Assembly: GCF_030817495.1 (NCBI RefSeq)
Contig: NZ_JAUSZK010000001.1
Coordinates: 5,976,001-6,040,000, forward strand
DNA: 64,000 bases
Origin: Streptomyces sp. V3I7
GTDB taxonomy: Bacteria; Actinomycetota; Actinomycetes; Streptomycetales; Streptomycetaceae
Direction of reading: 5' to 3'
The position numbers and the translations under genes were made by a program. Shown piece by piece: positions 8,345-17,237 of the stretch. The first letter of the stretch is position 1, and the number at the start of each line of letters is the position of its first letter. The notes beneath the pieces were generated by a model, which did not search any database, was not told the DNA's origin, and saw only the letters and a program-made list of their open reading frames with translations.

Positions 8345-8467
8345 CGGTCAGTATGGGTACCGAAAACCTGGGGACAACTACCCGGACAGGCGACTGGCTG
8401 TAAAGTATGGAAAGAGCCCTTGACCTGCAAAAACGCAGGCAGGGAGCCTACTTCCAGGAGTACACCT
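8345..8467 (+). promoter_or_regulatory. panD leader region with small hairpin
   Basis: Between the cupin stop and panD, a TTGACC hexamer (8420-8425) could serve as a -35 box. It overlaps a small hairpin with arms CCTGC (8424-8428) and GCAGG (8435-8439). A purine-rich CAGGAG precedes the ATG at 8468. On the minus strand 8272-8345 can be read as the tail [20 protein letters not shown]; this may be a vestige but has no gene upstream of it. Promoter assignment is tentative. Confidence 0.3.
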
Positions 8468-8896
8468 ATGTTCCGCACGATGTTCAAGTCCAAGATCCAT
8501 CGAGCCACCGTCACCCAGGCCGACCTGCACTACGTGGGATCTGTGACCATCGACGCCGACCTGCTCGACGCCGCCGATCTGCTGCCCGGTGAGCTCGTGC
8601 ACATCGTCGACATCACCAACGGGGCCCGGCTGGAGACGTACGTCATCGAGGGGGAGCGGGGCTCGGGTGTCGTCGGGATCAATGGGGCCGCCGCTCATCT
8701 CATCCACCCCGGTGACCTGGTGATCATCATCAGCTACGCTCAGGTGAGCGACGCCGAGGCGCGGGTGCTGGAGCCGAAGGTCGTGCACGTCGACGGCGAC
8801 AACCGGATCGTGGCCCTCGGTGCCGACGCGTCCGAGCCGGTGCCCGGTTCGGACCAGCGGCGCAGCCCGCAGGCCGTGGCGGCCGACCGGGGCTGA
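8468..8896 (+). CDS. panD: Aspartate 1-decarboxylase proenzyme
   Basis: 142 aa starting [20 protein letters not shown]. PanD converts L-aspartate to beta-alanine for pantothenate and CoA synthesis. It is made as a proenzyme that cleaves itself between Gly24 and Ser25, turning Ser25 into the pyruvoyl cofactor; here the site is HYVGSVTID. Other conserved motifs are [20 protein letters not shown] and GINGAAAHL. The ATG at 8468 has a good ribosome site and matches family N-termini, so the longer upstream opening is rejected. It stands alone; pan partners are not in the window. The C-terminal 15 residues beyond the core are variable. Confidence 0.95.
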   Translation: MFRTMFKSKIHRATVTQADLHYVGSVTIDADLLDAADLLPGELVHIVDITNGARLETYVIEGERGSGVVGINGAAAHLIHPGDLVIIISYAQVSDAEARVLEPKVVHVDGDNRIVALGADASEPVPGSDQRRSPQAVAADRG

Positions 8897-8937
8897 CAGT
8901 CGCGCGGCGACAGACCGACGGACGACCAGGAGCGTGC

Positions 8938-9297
8938 GTGCCCATGAGCGGCGGCGAGAGCGTCGAGATCCGCGACGACCGGGCGGCCGGCCGCCTGGAA
9001 GCCGTCGCCGGCGGTGAAGTCGTCGGCCGTATCGAGTACTTCGTGCTCGACGCGCCCGCGCGCGCCCTGGTTCCCGTCCACACCGTCGTCGAGCCCGCCC
9101 ATGAGGGCAAGGGCATCGCGGGCTCCCTCGCCCGCGAGCTGTACGCCATTGCCGCCCGCGAGGGCGTCGCGGTGGCGCCGCTGTGCCCGTACGTCGTCCA
9201 GTGGGCCGCTCGTCATCCCGCCGAGGCGCCTGCCGCCGACCCCGGCCTGCTGCGGGCCGCGAAGCAGTGGCTGGCGGCGCATCCCGGGCGGTTCTGA
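8938..9297 (+). CDS. GNAT family N-acetyltransferase, small YjdJ type
   Basis: 119 aa from GTG 8938 (AGGAG five bases upstream) or 117 aa from ATG 8944. The protein is the short 'acetyltransferase-like' fold: GRLEAVAGGEVVGRIEYFVL, VPVHTVVEPAHEGKGIAGSL (CoA-binding turn), and CPYVVQWAARHPA, which carries the PY...HP signature of the YjdJ/GTLF3B group. Members are single-domain proteins whose substrates are mostly unknown. It follows panD by 41 bp in the same direction and may be cotranscribed. Confidence 0.85.
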   Translation: MPMSGGESVEIRDDRAAGRLEAVAGGEVVGRIEYFVLDAPARALVPVHTVVEPAHEGKGIAGSLARELYAIAAREGVAVAPLCPYVVQWAARHPAEAPAADPGLLRAAKQWLAAHPGRF

Positions 9298-9417
9298 GCG
9301 CCGCCGGGGCGGGTCCGGGCGCGGGAGCGGTCCGCCTCCCGCAGGCGTGGCGGTGCACGTGGCGGGTACGCGGGGGAGTAGTCGACAGGCGATGTCGGCC
9401 ATTGGCCGGAGGACGTC

Positions 9418-9753
9418 ATGACGAACCCGCACCCCGACCCCGTGCCGCCCGGTCCGACCCCGGGTCCGGACCCCGGGCACCCGGAGCCGTACCCCAATCC
9501 GGTCCCGCCGCCCGAGCCGGCGCCCGCTCCGGAGCCGACCCCGCCGCCGGAGCCGTACCCCAACCCGGTCCCGACCCCCGAACCCCCGCCGGCGCCCGGA
9601 CCGCCCCCGCATCCGGAGCCGCCGCCGCACCCGGGGCCCCCGCCCCCTCCGGGCCCGCCCCACCCCGGCCCGCCTCCGGAACCCTCTCCGTCCCCGATCC
9701 CGCCGGGACCGGAGCCCTTCCCGCCGCCCGAGCCGGGACCGCCCCTGACCTGA
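9418..9753 (+). CDS. Proline-rich low-complexity protein, function unknown
   Basis: 111 aa with a strong ribosome site (GGAGG at about 9408) correctly spaced from ATG 9418, which argues for a real gene. More than half the residues are proline, with repeated EPYPNPVP, PAPEP and PPHPEPPPHPGPP blocks and almost no hydrophobic or basic residues. There is no signal peptide or membrane helix. Polyproline runs of this kind normally require elongation factor P during translation. The other five frames here are also open because of GC bias, so expression should be confirmed. A strong terminator follows immediately. Confidence 0.5.
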   Translation: MTNPHPDPVPPGPTPGPDPGHPEPYPNPVPPPEPAPAPEPTPPPEPYPNPVPTPEPPPAPGPPPHPEPPPHPGPPPPPGPPHPGPPPEPSPSPIPPGPEPFPPPEPGPPLT

Positions 9754-9762
9754 GCGCGAGCG

Positions 9763-9794
9763 AGGGCCGCCGCTGACGGATCAGCGGCGGCCCT
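9763..9794. terminator. Intrinsic hairpin between convergent genes
   Basis: Perfect 14-bp stem AGGGCCGCCGCTGA / TCAGCGGCGGCCCT with a CGGA loop. It lies 10 bp after the proline-rich ORF and before the 3' end of convergent gnd. It lacks a U-tract, as is usual in Streptomyces, and could act in both directions. Confidence 0.8.
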
Positions 9795-9858
9795 GTCAGG
9801 CAGCACTCAGGAGGCGGCCGGACCGCCGAGCGGTGTCATGCACCGCCCGGCAGGAAGC

Positions 9859-9933
9859 GAACCCTCAGGCGCGCAGCCCTCGGGCCCGCACCCCTCGGGC
9901 CTGCGGCCCTCAGGCCCGTACCCGTCAGGCCCG
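9859..9933. repeat. 15-bp tandem repeat at the gnd 3' end
   Basis: Five degenerate 15-bp units, for example CAGCCCTCGGGCCCG at 9874-9888, run through the intergenic DNA and over the gnd stop codon (9925-9927). In the plus direction they would read PSGPx pentapeptides, but no start or ribosome site supports translation. Confidence 0.6.
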
Positions 9934-11364
9934 CACCTCGGAGCGGTCTCCGCCCCACAGCGTGTGGAACGAGCCGTCCTGGTCGACGCGGCGGTAGGTG
10001 TGGGCGCCGAAGAAGTCGCGCTGGCCCTGGGTCAGGGCCGCGGGCAGGCGCTCGGCGCGCAGCGCGTCGTAGTAGGCGAGGGCGGCGGCGAAGCCCGGGG
10101 TGGGCACGCCTTGACGGGTGGCCGTGACGAGGACCTCGCGCCAGTCGTCCTGGGCGTCCGCGATCTCCTGGGCGAAGGTGTCGTCGGACAACAGGCTCGG
10201 CAGGTCGGGCCGGGCGTCGTACGCGGCGCGGATGCGGTCCAGGAAGGCCGCGCGGATGATGCAGCCGCCGCGCCAGATGGCGGCCATGGCGCCGAGGTCG
10301 ATGTCCCAGTCGTACTCCTCGCTGGCCGCCGCGATCTCGTGGAAGCCCTGGGTGTACGAGACGATCTTCGACGCGTAAAGCGCCTGCTCGACGCGGTCGG
10401 CGAAGGCCGCCTTCTCCGCGTCGCTCATCGGGGTCGGCTTGGGGCCGGCCAGGCCGCGCGAGGCCTCGCGCAGGGCCGCGTGACCGGACAGGGAGCGGGC
10501 GAAGACCGCCTCCGCGATGCCCGACACCGGGACGCCGAGGTCGAGGGCGATCTGGACCGTCCAGCGGCCGGTGCCCTTCTGCTCGGCCTGGTCCACCACG
10601 ACGTCCACGAACGGCTTGCCCGTCTCCGCGTCCACGTGGGACAGCACCTCGGCCGTGATCTCGATCAGGTACGAGTCGAGCCGGCCCTGGTTCCAGGTGC
10701 GGAAGATCTCCGCGATCTCGGCGGGGGTGAACCCGGCGACGTCGCGCAGCAGCTGGTACGCCTCACCGATCAGCTGCATGTCGGCGTACTCGATGCCGTT
10801 GTGGACCATCTTCACGAAGTGGCCGGCGCCGTCGGGGCCGACGTGGGTCACGCAGGGCGCGCCGTCCTTCGCCTTCGCGGAGATCTTCTCCAGCATCGGG
10901 CCCAGCGAGTCGTACGACTCCTGCGGGCCGCCCGGCATGATGCTCGGGCCGTTCAGCGCGCCCTCCTCGCCGCCGGAGACGCCCATGCCGACGAAGTGGA
11001 TGCCCTGCTCGCGCAGCTCGCGCTCACGGCGGCGGGTGTCGGCGAAGTGCGCGTTGCCGCCGTCGATGATCATGTCGCCCGGCTCCAGCAGCGGGGCGAA
11101 CTCCTCGATCACCGCGTCGGTCGGCTCGCCGGCCTTGACCATGATGACCAGGCGGCGCGGCCGCTCCAGCGCCTCGACGAACTCCTTGGCGGTCTCGGCC
11201 GGGACGAAGTCGCCCTCGTTCCCGAACTCCTCCACGAGCGCCTGCGTACGCGAAGGCGTCCGGTTGTGCACCGCGACCGTGTAGCCGTTGCGCGCGAAGT
11301 TACGGGCGAGGTTGCGGCCCATGACCGCGAGACCCGTGACGCCGATCTGCGCCGAACTGCTCAT
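9925..11364 (-). CDS. gnd: 6-phosphogluconate dehydrogenase, NADP-dependent, decarboxylating
   Basis: 479 aa from ATG 11364 (MSSSAQIGVTGLAVMGRNLA), preceded by AGGAGTAGGCGGT. It oxidatively decarboxylates 6-phosphogluconate to ribulose 5-phosphate in the pentose phosphate pathway. The NADP-binding motif is GLAVMGRNLARNFARNGYTV with NRT after beta-2; GMGVSGGEEGALNGPSIMPGG and HFVKMVHNGIEYADMQLIGE are the classical substrate-binding and catalytic segments (Lys and Glu). The length matches the long, dimeric GndA form. The C-terminus RVDQDGSFHTLWGGDR is also conserved. It is monocistronic here. Confidence 0.96.
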   Translation of the reverse strand: MSSSAQIGVTGLAVMGRNLARNFARNGYTVAVHNRTPSRTQALVEEFGNEGDFVPAETAKEFVEALERPRRLVIMVKAGEPTDAVIEEFAPLLEPGDMIIDGGNAHFADTRRRERELREQGIHFVGMGVSGGEEGALNGPSIMPGGPQESYDSLGPMLEKISAKAKDGAPCVTHVGPDGAGHFVKMVHNGIEYADMQLIGEAYQLLRDVAGFTPAEIAEIFRTWNQGRLDSYLIEITAEVLSHVDAETGKPFVDVVVDQAEQKGTGRWTVQIALDLGVPVSGIAEAVFARSLSGHAALREASRGLAGPKPTPMSDAEKAAFADRVEQALYASKIVSYTQGFHEIAAASEEYDWDIDLGAMAAIWRGGCIIRAAFLDRIRAAYDARPDLPSLLSDDTFAQEIADAQDDWREVLVTATRQGVPTPGFAAALAYYDALRAERLPAALTQGQRDFFGAHTYRRVDQDGSFHTLWGGDRSEVRA

Positions 11365-11736
11365 ACCGCCTACTCCTCGTAAATAGGGTGGATCCGGTTT
11401 ATTCGGTGGATCCTGCACACTGCATGCTCTAAAAGGTCGTGCCGGTCGTGCACGGCAGTTCGGTCAGTATCGCCCCTGAACCGCCCTGACGTGCACGTAC
11501 GGCGACGCGACCATCCTGACGTGCCGAGCGCCGTCGGCGCACATCTGACCCGCCACGCTTGCATACGTGCGGAACGCGCCCGGCGCCTCAGCGGAGCAGC
11601 GAACGGCTCACGGATCGGCCCAACAGCCGCTCCTGACCGACCACTTGGAGTGGCCGACGGCCGAATGTCGTCTTGTCGCGGCCTGTTTGCGGCGGCTACT
11701 TTTGCCCCTCCTGACGCAGGGCGAGGGGGGGCCGAA
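11365..11736. other. 372-bp intergenic region between gnd and the M23 gene
   Basis: This gap holds the divergent promoters of gnd and the LysM/M23 gene. Near gnd there is a direct repeat GGTGGATCC (about 11388 and 11405) around an AT-richer stretch. I looked for the c-di-AMP (ydaO-type) riboswitch that often precedes streptomycete cell-wall hydrolases and did not recognise its conserved blocks. No credible small gene is visible. Confidence 0.4.
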
Positions 11737-12810
11737 GTGGCCGTGCACGGTCGGCATCGCCGCTACCAGCCGAACAGGATCAACCGCGCCTCACTCACCG
11801 TCACCGCGGGCGGGGCCGGCCTCGCGCTCCCCCTCATCGGCGCCGGGAGCGTCCACGCGGCCGACGCGGCCACCTGGAACAAGGTCGCCGCCCGCGAGTC
11901 CAGCGGCGACTGGAGCGTCAACACCGGCAACGGCTACCACGGCGGCCTCCAGTTCACCCGGTCCACCTGGGCGGCCTACGACGGTACGGCGTCCGCCCTG
12001 CTGCCCGGGAGCGGCGAGGCCGTGCACATAAGTGACGTACAGCCCCAGATGGCGCCTCAGTCCCGCGCCGGCAAGGCGGAGATGTACACCGTCGTGCGCG
12101 GCGACACGCTGTCCGGCATCGCCGAGGAGCGGGACGTACGGGGCGGCTGGCAGCGCCTGTACGCGGCCAACCGTACGACGGTCGGAGCCGACCCCGACCT
12201 GATCCTGCCGGGACAGCGGCTGACGCTGCACACCGCTCACGCCGCGGCACCGCCCGCCGAGAAGTCGGCCAAGCCATCGAAGAAGACGGAGAAGGCGGAG
12301 AAGGCGGAGAAGGCGGAGAAGACTGAGAGGACGGAGAAGGCGGCGAAGGCGGCGAAGGCGCACCGCGAGTCCGAGAAGCCCGCCAAGCCCACCCGCCGCG
12401 GCCACACCTCCCTCACCGCCCCCGTGAACGCCCGCACGGGGACGCCCTACCGTGCTGTCGGCTCGTACTGGTCGAAGGGCTATCACACCGGCGTCGACTT
12501 CCCCGTGCCCACCGGCACCTCCGTCCACGCGGTCGCGGCCGGACGCGTGGTCGACGCGGGCTGGGGCGGCTCCTACGGCTACCAGGTCGTCATCCGGCAC
12601 GCCGACGGCCGCTACTCGCAGTACGCCCACCTGTCCGCCATCAGCGTGCGGACGGGGCAGGAAGTCTCCGTCGGACGGCGCATCGGCCGCTCGGGGGCGA
12701 CCGGCAACGCCACGGGCCCGCATCTGCACTTCGAGGTGCGGACCGGGCCCGCGTTCGGCGCGGACATCGACCCGGTCGCCTATCTCCGGGCCGGCGGCGT
12801 CAGGATCTGA
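11737..12810 (+). CDS. LysM/M23 peptidoglycan hydrolase with eroded Rpf-like domain
   Basis: 357 aa from GTG 11737 (AVHGRHRRYQPNRINRASL), the usual N-terminus of this secreted family, with GAGGGGGG upstream. Residues 18-42 form a signal peptide ending SVHAADA. Residues 46-84 match the first half of a resuscitation-promoting-factor domain (WNKVAARESSGDWSV, then GGLQFTRSTWAAY), with Glu54 retained, but the second half is absent. LysM spans about 117-165 (YTVVRGDTLSGIA). Then comes a Lys/Glu/Ala-rich linker of EKA repeats (180-210). The M23 endopeptidase has zinc ligands in HTGVDF (His250, Asp254) and HLHFE. It probably cleaves peptidoglycan cross-links outside the cell. Its end overlaps the convergent permease gene by 11 bp. 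Confidence 0.88.
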   Translation: MAVHGRHRRYQPNRINRASLTVTAGGAGLALPLIGAGSVHAADAATWNKVAARESSGDWSVNTGNGYHGGLQFTRSTWAAYDGTASALLPGSGEAVHISDVQPQMAPQSRAGKAEMYTVVRGDTLSGIAEERDVRGGWQRLYAANRTTVGADPDLILPGQRLTLHTAHAAAPPAEKSAKPSKKTEKAEKAEKAEKTERTEKAAKAAKAHRESEKPAKPTRRGHTSLTAPVNARTGTPYRAVGSYWSKGYHTGVDFPVPTGTSVHAVAAGRVVDAGWGGSYGYQVVIRHADGRYSQYAHLSAISVRTGQEVSVGRRIGRSGATGNATGPHLHFEVRTGPAFGADIDPVAYLRAGGVRI

Positions 12811-13786
12811 CCCGCAGGCGGTGCCGGTGCAGCGCGGGCAGCGGCACGTGCATGCCGGGGGAGGAGAGGGGCTCGGGGTCGGAGGCAGGCCGAGCGGGTG
12901 AGTCCGACGGCCGCTCCTGCGAGTTCCCCTGAGCCTTCGAGGCCGGGTGCGGTGTGTGCTGGATGCGCTCCGTCGTCAGCAGGATCAGGCCGCCCGCTGC
13001 CACCACACCGCTGCTCAACGCGAGCGCGGTGCCCGTGACGCCGTAGCGGAAGGTCTCGCCGAACATCGTGATGCCGACCGCGGCCGCCAGCACCGGGTTC
13101 ACCACCGTCAGCGTGGCGAGCGGTGCCGCGAGGCCGCCGCCGCGGTACGCGGCCTGGGAGAGCAGGACGCCGGCCGACGCGAACACGCCGATCGCCGCCA
13201 GCGACGGCAGGTCGGCCGCCGAGAACCCGTCGCTCCAGTCGGTGGTGACGGTCTTGGTGAACACCGACGACATGCCGAACGCGATGCCGGAGGCGACCGC
13301 GAGCAGCACGCTGCGCACCGCGGGGTGCCGGTGCGCCGCGCGGGCCGCGGTCATCAGCGTCAGCACCGCGCCGCCGGTGACCACGGCCGTGCCGATGCGC
13401 TCGGCGGCGGTGAGCGACTGGCCGTGGGAGGTGCCGACGAGGGCGAGCAGTCCGGCGAGACCCAGAGTGGCCATGATGGCGCCGCGCCAGGCCGCCGCCC
13501 CGGCCTTGCGGCCGACGAACAGCGCCGCCATGGGCAGCGCGAACACGATGGTCAGGGCGCCCAGCGGCTGGACGAGGCTCAGGGGGCCGTAGGCCAGCGC
13601 CACCACGTGCAGCGCTCCGCCCACGGCCGTCAGTGCGACGGCGGCCCACCAACTGGGCCGCCGTAGATGGCCGTACCGCTCGTCGGGAGCGCAGGACAGC
13701 GCGACCTGCTCCTGCACGATGGCCCCGCCCGCGTACGCGACGGCGGAGACGAACGACAACAGGACGGACAACACGAGGGCGGTCAT
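12800..13786 (-). CDS. DMT/EamA-like membrane permease
   Basis: 328 aa from ATG 13786, with GAGGAG upstream; the opening to 13960 lacks a ribosome site. About nine to ten hydrophobic helices are evident (LVLSVLLSFVSAVAYAGGAI, VALTAVGGALHVVALAYGPL, LSLVQPLGALTIVFALPMAA and others). The pattern of two EamA-like halves with conserved GPLSLVQPL and AAPLATLTVVNPVLAAAVGI is that of the DMT superfamily found in actinobacteria. The C-terminal 50 residues are a polar tail. The substrate is unknown. It is divergent from the FhuF-like gene. Confidence 0.82.
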   Translation of the reverse strand: MTALVLSVLLSFVSAVAYAGGAIVQEQVALSCAPDERYGHLRRPSWWAAVALTAVGGALHVVALAYGPLSLVQPLGALTIVFALPMAALFVGRKAGAAAWRGAIMATLGLAGLLALVGTSHGQSLTAAERIGTAVVTGGAVLTLMTAARAAHRHPAVRSVLLAVASGIAFGMSSVFTKTVTTDWSDGFSAADLPSLAAIGVFASAGVLLSQAAYRGGGLAAPLATLTVVNPVLAAAVGITMFGETFRYGVTGTALALSSGVVAAGGLILLTTERIQHTPHPASKAQGNSQERPSDSPARPASDPEPLSSPGMHVPLPALHRHRLRVRS

Positions 13787-14014
13787 CAAGGGCTCCTCGG
13801 CGCCAGGCGGGACCCCCGGGCCCGGTGACGAGTACGGTCGGCATTCATGGGCAACACTCTGCCGCCCGGGCTTCTTCCCGTCGTCGTACCTGGGCAGGCA
13901 TTGAGTCCTACTGCCGATGGAGTATCTCCGGAGCACCGTCCTCCCCAGGGTGGGCGACACGGACGTACCCCCGACTCGGCCGCATCCGTACCGTCCCTGG
14001 TACTACTCCTGTTC

Positions 14015-14776
14015 GTGGACATCGACCCCGGACTCGCAGCGCTCCGCCCGCTCGGCGGATTCTTCGTCCTGCGCGCGGCAGGAGACGGCGGGCGGTCACC
14101 GGCCGGGACGCTGCCGACGCTCGCGGAGGCCTATGGCGGGGCAAAGTCTGACGTTTACGGCGATTCCATAATTTTTCGTGTCGAGCTGGTGGCGCAGCGT
14201 CTTCGCACCTCTGAGCTGCGCGTTTCCGCGTCCATCGCCCAGCAGGGGCTCGCCGCCCGGCTCTGGTCGGTGGCCCTCGGCAGTGCCGTCCTGTACGGCC
14301 GGATCCCCGATCCGGACCCGGCCCTGCTCCACTGGGACCCGGCCGCGACCGCACCCGACGACCTCTGGCTGGCCGAGATGCGCCCGCTGCCCGGTGACGC
14401 GGAGACGCTCGCGGCCGCCGTGCTGGACCGCCACCTCGAACCCCTAGGGGAGACCCTGCGCGCCCGGTACGGGGTCGCGGCCGGGCTGCTGCGCGGCAAC
14501 GCGGGCTCCGCGCTCGCCGGCGCCGCCCGCGAACTCCAGCGATGGGCGCACGGCAGCGGCCGTACCGACCTGGCCGAGCGGGCCCGCGCGCTCACCGCCG
14601 AACTGTTCACCCACCCCCTCCTGAGCGCCACCGGCACCCTCTCCGGCACTGCCTTCCGGCGCCGCAGCTGCTGCCTGTACTACCGCCTACCCGGCGGCGG
14701 AGTCTGCGGCGACTGCTGCTTCACCCGGCCGCCGCGCTCCGTCCCGCACTCTTCCCCGAGCGCCCCGTCTGGGTGA
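14015..14776 (+). CDS. FhuF-type (2Fe-2S) ferric-siderophore reductase-like protein
   Basis: 253 aa if started at GTG 14015 (VDIDPGLAALRPLGGFFVLR). No good ribosome site is visible, and an ATG at 13847 in the same frame would add 56 unconserved residues. The C-terminus carries the FhuF cluster motif CC-x10-C-x2-C (RRSCCLYYRLPGGG, then VCGDCC), which binds an unusual 2Fe-2S centre. Residues 90-220 form the FhuF/IucA-like reductase domain (EMRPLPGDAETLAA). The family reduces ferric siderophores in the cytoplasm to release iron. No siderophore genes are adjacent. An extra Cys follows the last ligand. Confidence 0.8.
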   Translation: MDIDPGLAALRPLGGFFVLRAAGDGGRSPAGTLPTLAEAYGGAKSDVYGDSIIFRVELVAQRLRTSELRVSASIAQQGLAARLWSVALGSAVLYGRIPDPDPALLHWDPAATAPDDLWLAEMRPLPGDAETLAAAVLDRHLEPLGETLRARYGVAAGLLRGNAGSALAGAARELQRWAHGSGRTDLAERARALTAELFTHPLLSATGTLSGTAFRRRSCCLYYRLPGGGVCGDCCFTRPPRSVPHSSPSAPSG

Positions 14777-14813
14777 CCATGAGGGAACCTGCCGCCAAGA
14801 CCAGGGAGTTGCG

Positions 14814-15965
14814 GTGCGAGTGGGACTGCTGAGCCGGGAGTTCCCTCCGGACGTGTACGGCGGCGCCGGAGTCCATGTCGAGTTCCTGGCGCGGGAGTTG
14901 ACGTCCCTGGTCGAGCTGGAGGTGCACTGCTGGGGCGAGGGCCGCGGTGTCGGCGTCGTACGCCACCGCCCCTGGTCCGCCCTGGACACCGCCAACGACG
15001 CCCTGCGCACGTTCTCCGTGGACCTCTCCATGGCCGCCGCCCTCGCGAGCCGCGACCTCGTCCACTCCCACACCTGGTACGCCGGTCTCGCCGGCCACCT
15101 CGCCAAGCTCCTCTACGGCGTCCCGCACGTGATGACCGCCCACTCCCTGGAGCCGCTGCGGCCCTGGAAGGCCGAGCAACTCGGTGGCGGATACGCCCTG
15201 TCCGGCTGGTCCGAGCGCACCGCCATCGAGGCCGCCGACGCGGTGATCGCCGTCTCGGGCGCCATGCGCGAGGACATCCTCGGCTGCTACCCGGCGCTGG
15301 ATCCGGCCCGGGTCCACGTCGTGCACAACGGCATCGACACCACCCTCTACCGCCCGGACCACGGCACCGACGTCCTCGCCCGGCTGGGCGTGGACCCGCA
15401 CCGCCCGTTCGTGCTGTTCGTCGGCCGCATCACCCGCCAGAAGGGCGTCCCCCAACTGCTGCGCGCCGTACGGGACATCGACCCGGCGGCGCAGGTCGTG
15501 CTGTGCGCGGGCGCGCCGGACACCCCCGAGCTCGACCGGGAGTTCCGCGAGCTGTTCCGGGAGTTGAGCGGAGTCCGCGAGGGCGTGCACTGGATCCCGC
15601 AGATGCTGCCGCGCGGAGACGTCATCCAACTCCTCACCCACGCCGCCGTGTTCGTCTGCCCCTCGGTCTACGAGCCGCTGGGCATCGTCAACCTGGAGGC
15701 GATGGCGTGCGGCACGCCCGTCGTGGCCTCCCGGGTCGGCGGCATCCCCGAGGTCGTCGACGACGGCCGGACGGGCCTGCTGGTCACGCCGGACGAGGAC
15801 TTCGAGACCTCGCTCGCGGAGGCGCTGGACGAGATCCTCGGCGACCCGGAGAGGGCCCGGCGGATGGGGGAGGCGGGGCGGGAGCGCGCGGTGGGCGAGT
15901 TCGGCTGGGACACCGTGGCCCGGCGCACGGTGCGGCTGTACGAGGAGATCCTCAAGCAGGCTTAG
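14814..15965 (+). CDS. glgA: GT4 glycogen synthase / maltose-1-phosphate synthase
   Basis: 383 aa from GTG 14814 (VRVGLLSREFPPDVYGGAGV), with GGGAG upstream. It is a GT-B retaining glycosyltransferase of family GT4. The N-terminal domain has the Gly-rich VYGGAGVHVEFLARE, HSHTWYAG follows, and the C-terminal domain has FVGRITRQKGVPQLL and the E-x7-E motif in PSVYEPLGIVNLEAMACGTP. Actinobacterial proteins of this length named GlgA are, in characterised cases, GlgM enzymes that use ADP-glucose and glucose 1-phosphate to make maltose 1-phosphate for GlgE. It precedes glgC, which makes ADP-glucose, by 51 bp, so the pair is probably one operon. Which activity applies here cannot be settled by sequence reading. 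Confidence 0.92.
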   Translation: MRVGLLSREFPPDVYGGAGVHVEFLARELTSLVELEVHCWGEGRGVGVVRHRPWSALDTANDALRTFSVDLSMAAALASRDLVHSHTWYAGLAGHLAKLLYGVPHVMTAHSLEPLRPWKAEQLGGGYALSGWSERTAIEAADAVIAVSGAMREDILGCYPALDPARVHVVHNGIDTTLYRPDHGTDVLARLGVDPHRPFVLFVGRITRQKGVPQLLRAVRDIDPAAQVVLCAGAPDTPELDREFRELFRELSGVREGVHWIPQMLPRGDVIQLLTHAAVFVCPSVYEPLGIVNLEAMACGTPVVASRVGGIPEVVDDGRTGLLVTPDEDFETSLAEALDEILGDPERARRMGEAGRERAVGEFGWDTVARRTVRLYEEILKQA

Positions 15966-16016
15966 CCGGCCCCGCCCGGGGCAGGCCAGGGTTCGACCAG
16001 GGTGAGGGGAGCGGCC

Positions 16017-17237
16017 ATGCGTCGTGGAGGTCCTTCGGTTCTCGGGATCGTGCTCGCCGGCGGCGAGGGCAAACGGCTGATGCCCCTGACGACGGACCGC
16101 GCCAAACCCGCGGTCACCTTCGGCGGCACCTACCGGCTCGTCGACTTCGTGCTCTCCAACCTCGTCAACGCCGACATCCTGCGCATCTGCGTGCTCACCC
16201 AGTACAAGTCGCACTCGCTGGACCGGCACATCACCACCACCTGGCGGATGTCCAGCCTGCTCGGCAACTACGTCACCCCGGTCCCGGCGCAGCAGCGGCT
16301 CGGCCCGCGCTGGTACCTGGGCAGCGCCGACGCGATCCTGCAGTCGCTCAACCTCGTCCACGACGAACAGCCCGACTACGTCGCGGTGTTCGGCGCCGAC
16401 CACGTCTACCGCATGGACCCGCGCCAGATGATCGCGCAGCACGTCGACAGCGGCGCCGGCGTGACCGTCGCGGGCATCCGAGTGCCGCGCGCCGAGTCCT
16501 CCTCGTTCGGTGTGATCACCCCGGGCTCGGACGGGCAGAGCGTCAAGCGGTTCCTGGAGAAGCCCGCAGATCCTCCCGGCCTGCCGGACGATCCGCAGTC
16601 CGTGTTCGCCTCGATGGGCAACTACGTCTTCAGCACCAAGGCCCTGATCGAGGCGCTGCACCGGGACGCCGAGGACGAGCGGTCCGTGCACGACATGGGC
16701 GGCTCGATCCTGCCCCAGCTCACCGGCCGCGGCGAGGCGCAGCTCTACGACTTCGCCGACAACCACGTCCCCGGCGAGACCACCCGCGACCAGGGCTACT
16801 GGCGCGACGTCGGCACCCTCGACGCCTACTACGACGCCCACATGGACCTGATCGCCGAGCGCCCCGCCTTCAACCTCTACAACCGCACCTGGCCCGTCTA
16901 CACCCACTCGGGCCAGCTCTCGCCTGCCCGTTTCAACGCCGGCGGCATAGCGAGCGAATCCATCGTCAGCGCGGGCTGCCTGATCCGCGGCCAGGTCACG
17001 CGGTCGGTCCTGTCTCCGGGCGTGGTGGTGGACCCGGGGGCCGTCGTGCAGGGGTCGGTGCTGCACGACAACGTGCACATCGGCCGGGGCGCGGTGGTGC
17101 GCGGCGCCGTCATCGACAAGAACGTCCAGGTGCCGCCCGGGGCGACGATCGGCGTCAACCCGGACCGCGACGCCGAGCTGTACACCGTCTCCCGGGGCGG
17201 CGTGATCGCCCTCGGGAAGGGGCAGTTGGTGCCCTAG
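16017..17237 (+). CDS. glgC: Glucose-1-phosphate adenylyltransferase
   Basis: 406 aa from ATG 16017 with GAGGGGAG upstream. It makes ADP-glucose from ATP and glucose 1-phosphate, the committed step of bacterial glycogen synthesis. The nucleotidyltransferase motif is [20 protein letters not shown], the [14 protein letters not shown] segment follows, [10 protein letters not shown] is the metal-binding region, and FLEKPADPP contains the glucose-1-phosphate-binding lysine. The C-terminal left-handed beta helix has hexapeptide repeats ([20 protein letters not shown]). Its stop TAG (17235-17237) coincides with the first bases of a solitary MITE end. It works with the preceding glgA. Confidence 0.96.
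   Translation: MRRGGPSVLGIVLAGGEGKRLMPLTTDRAKPAVTFGGTYRLVDFVLSNLVNADILRICVLTQYKSHSLDRHITTTWRMSSLLGNYVTPVPAQQRLGPRWYLGSADAILQSLNLVHDEQPDYVAVFGADHVYRMDPRQMIAQHVDSGAGVTVAGIRVPRAESSSFGVITPGSDGQSVKRFLEKPADPPGLPDDPQSVFASMGNYVFSTKALIEALHRDAEDERSVHDMGGSILPQLTGRGEAQLYDFADNHVPGETTRDQGYWRDVGTLDAYYDAHMDLIAERPAFNLYNRTWPVYTHSGQLSPARFNAGGIASESIVSAGCLIRGQVTRSVLSPGVVVDPGAVVQGSVLHDNVHIGRGAVVRGAVIDKNVQVPPGATIGVNPDRDAELYTVSRGGVIALGKGQLVP

Noticed and set aside
11565..11736. c-di-AMP (ydaO) riboswitch upstream of the cell-wall hydrolase
   Set aside because: Searched because of the downstream gene type; the conserved sequence blocks were not recognisable.
11791..12729. Leucine-repeat protein on the minus strand
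   Set aside because: It is the antisense reading of the Lys/Glu/Ala linker and neighbouring domains of the M23 gene.
14721..17078. 785-codon minus-strand ORF across glgA and glgC
   Set aside because: Antisense shadow of two well-recognised genes; no domain signature and His/Val/Gly/Asp-biased composition.
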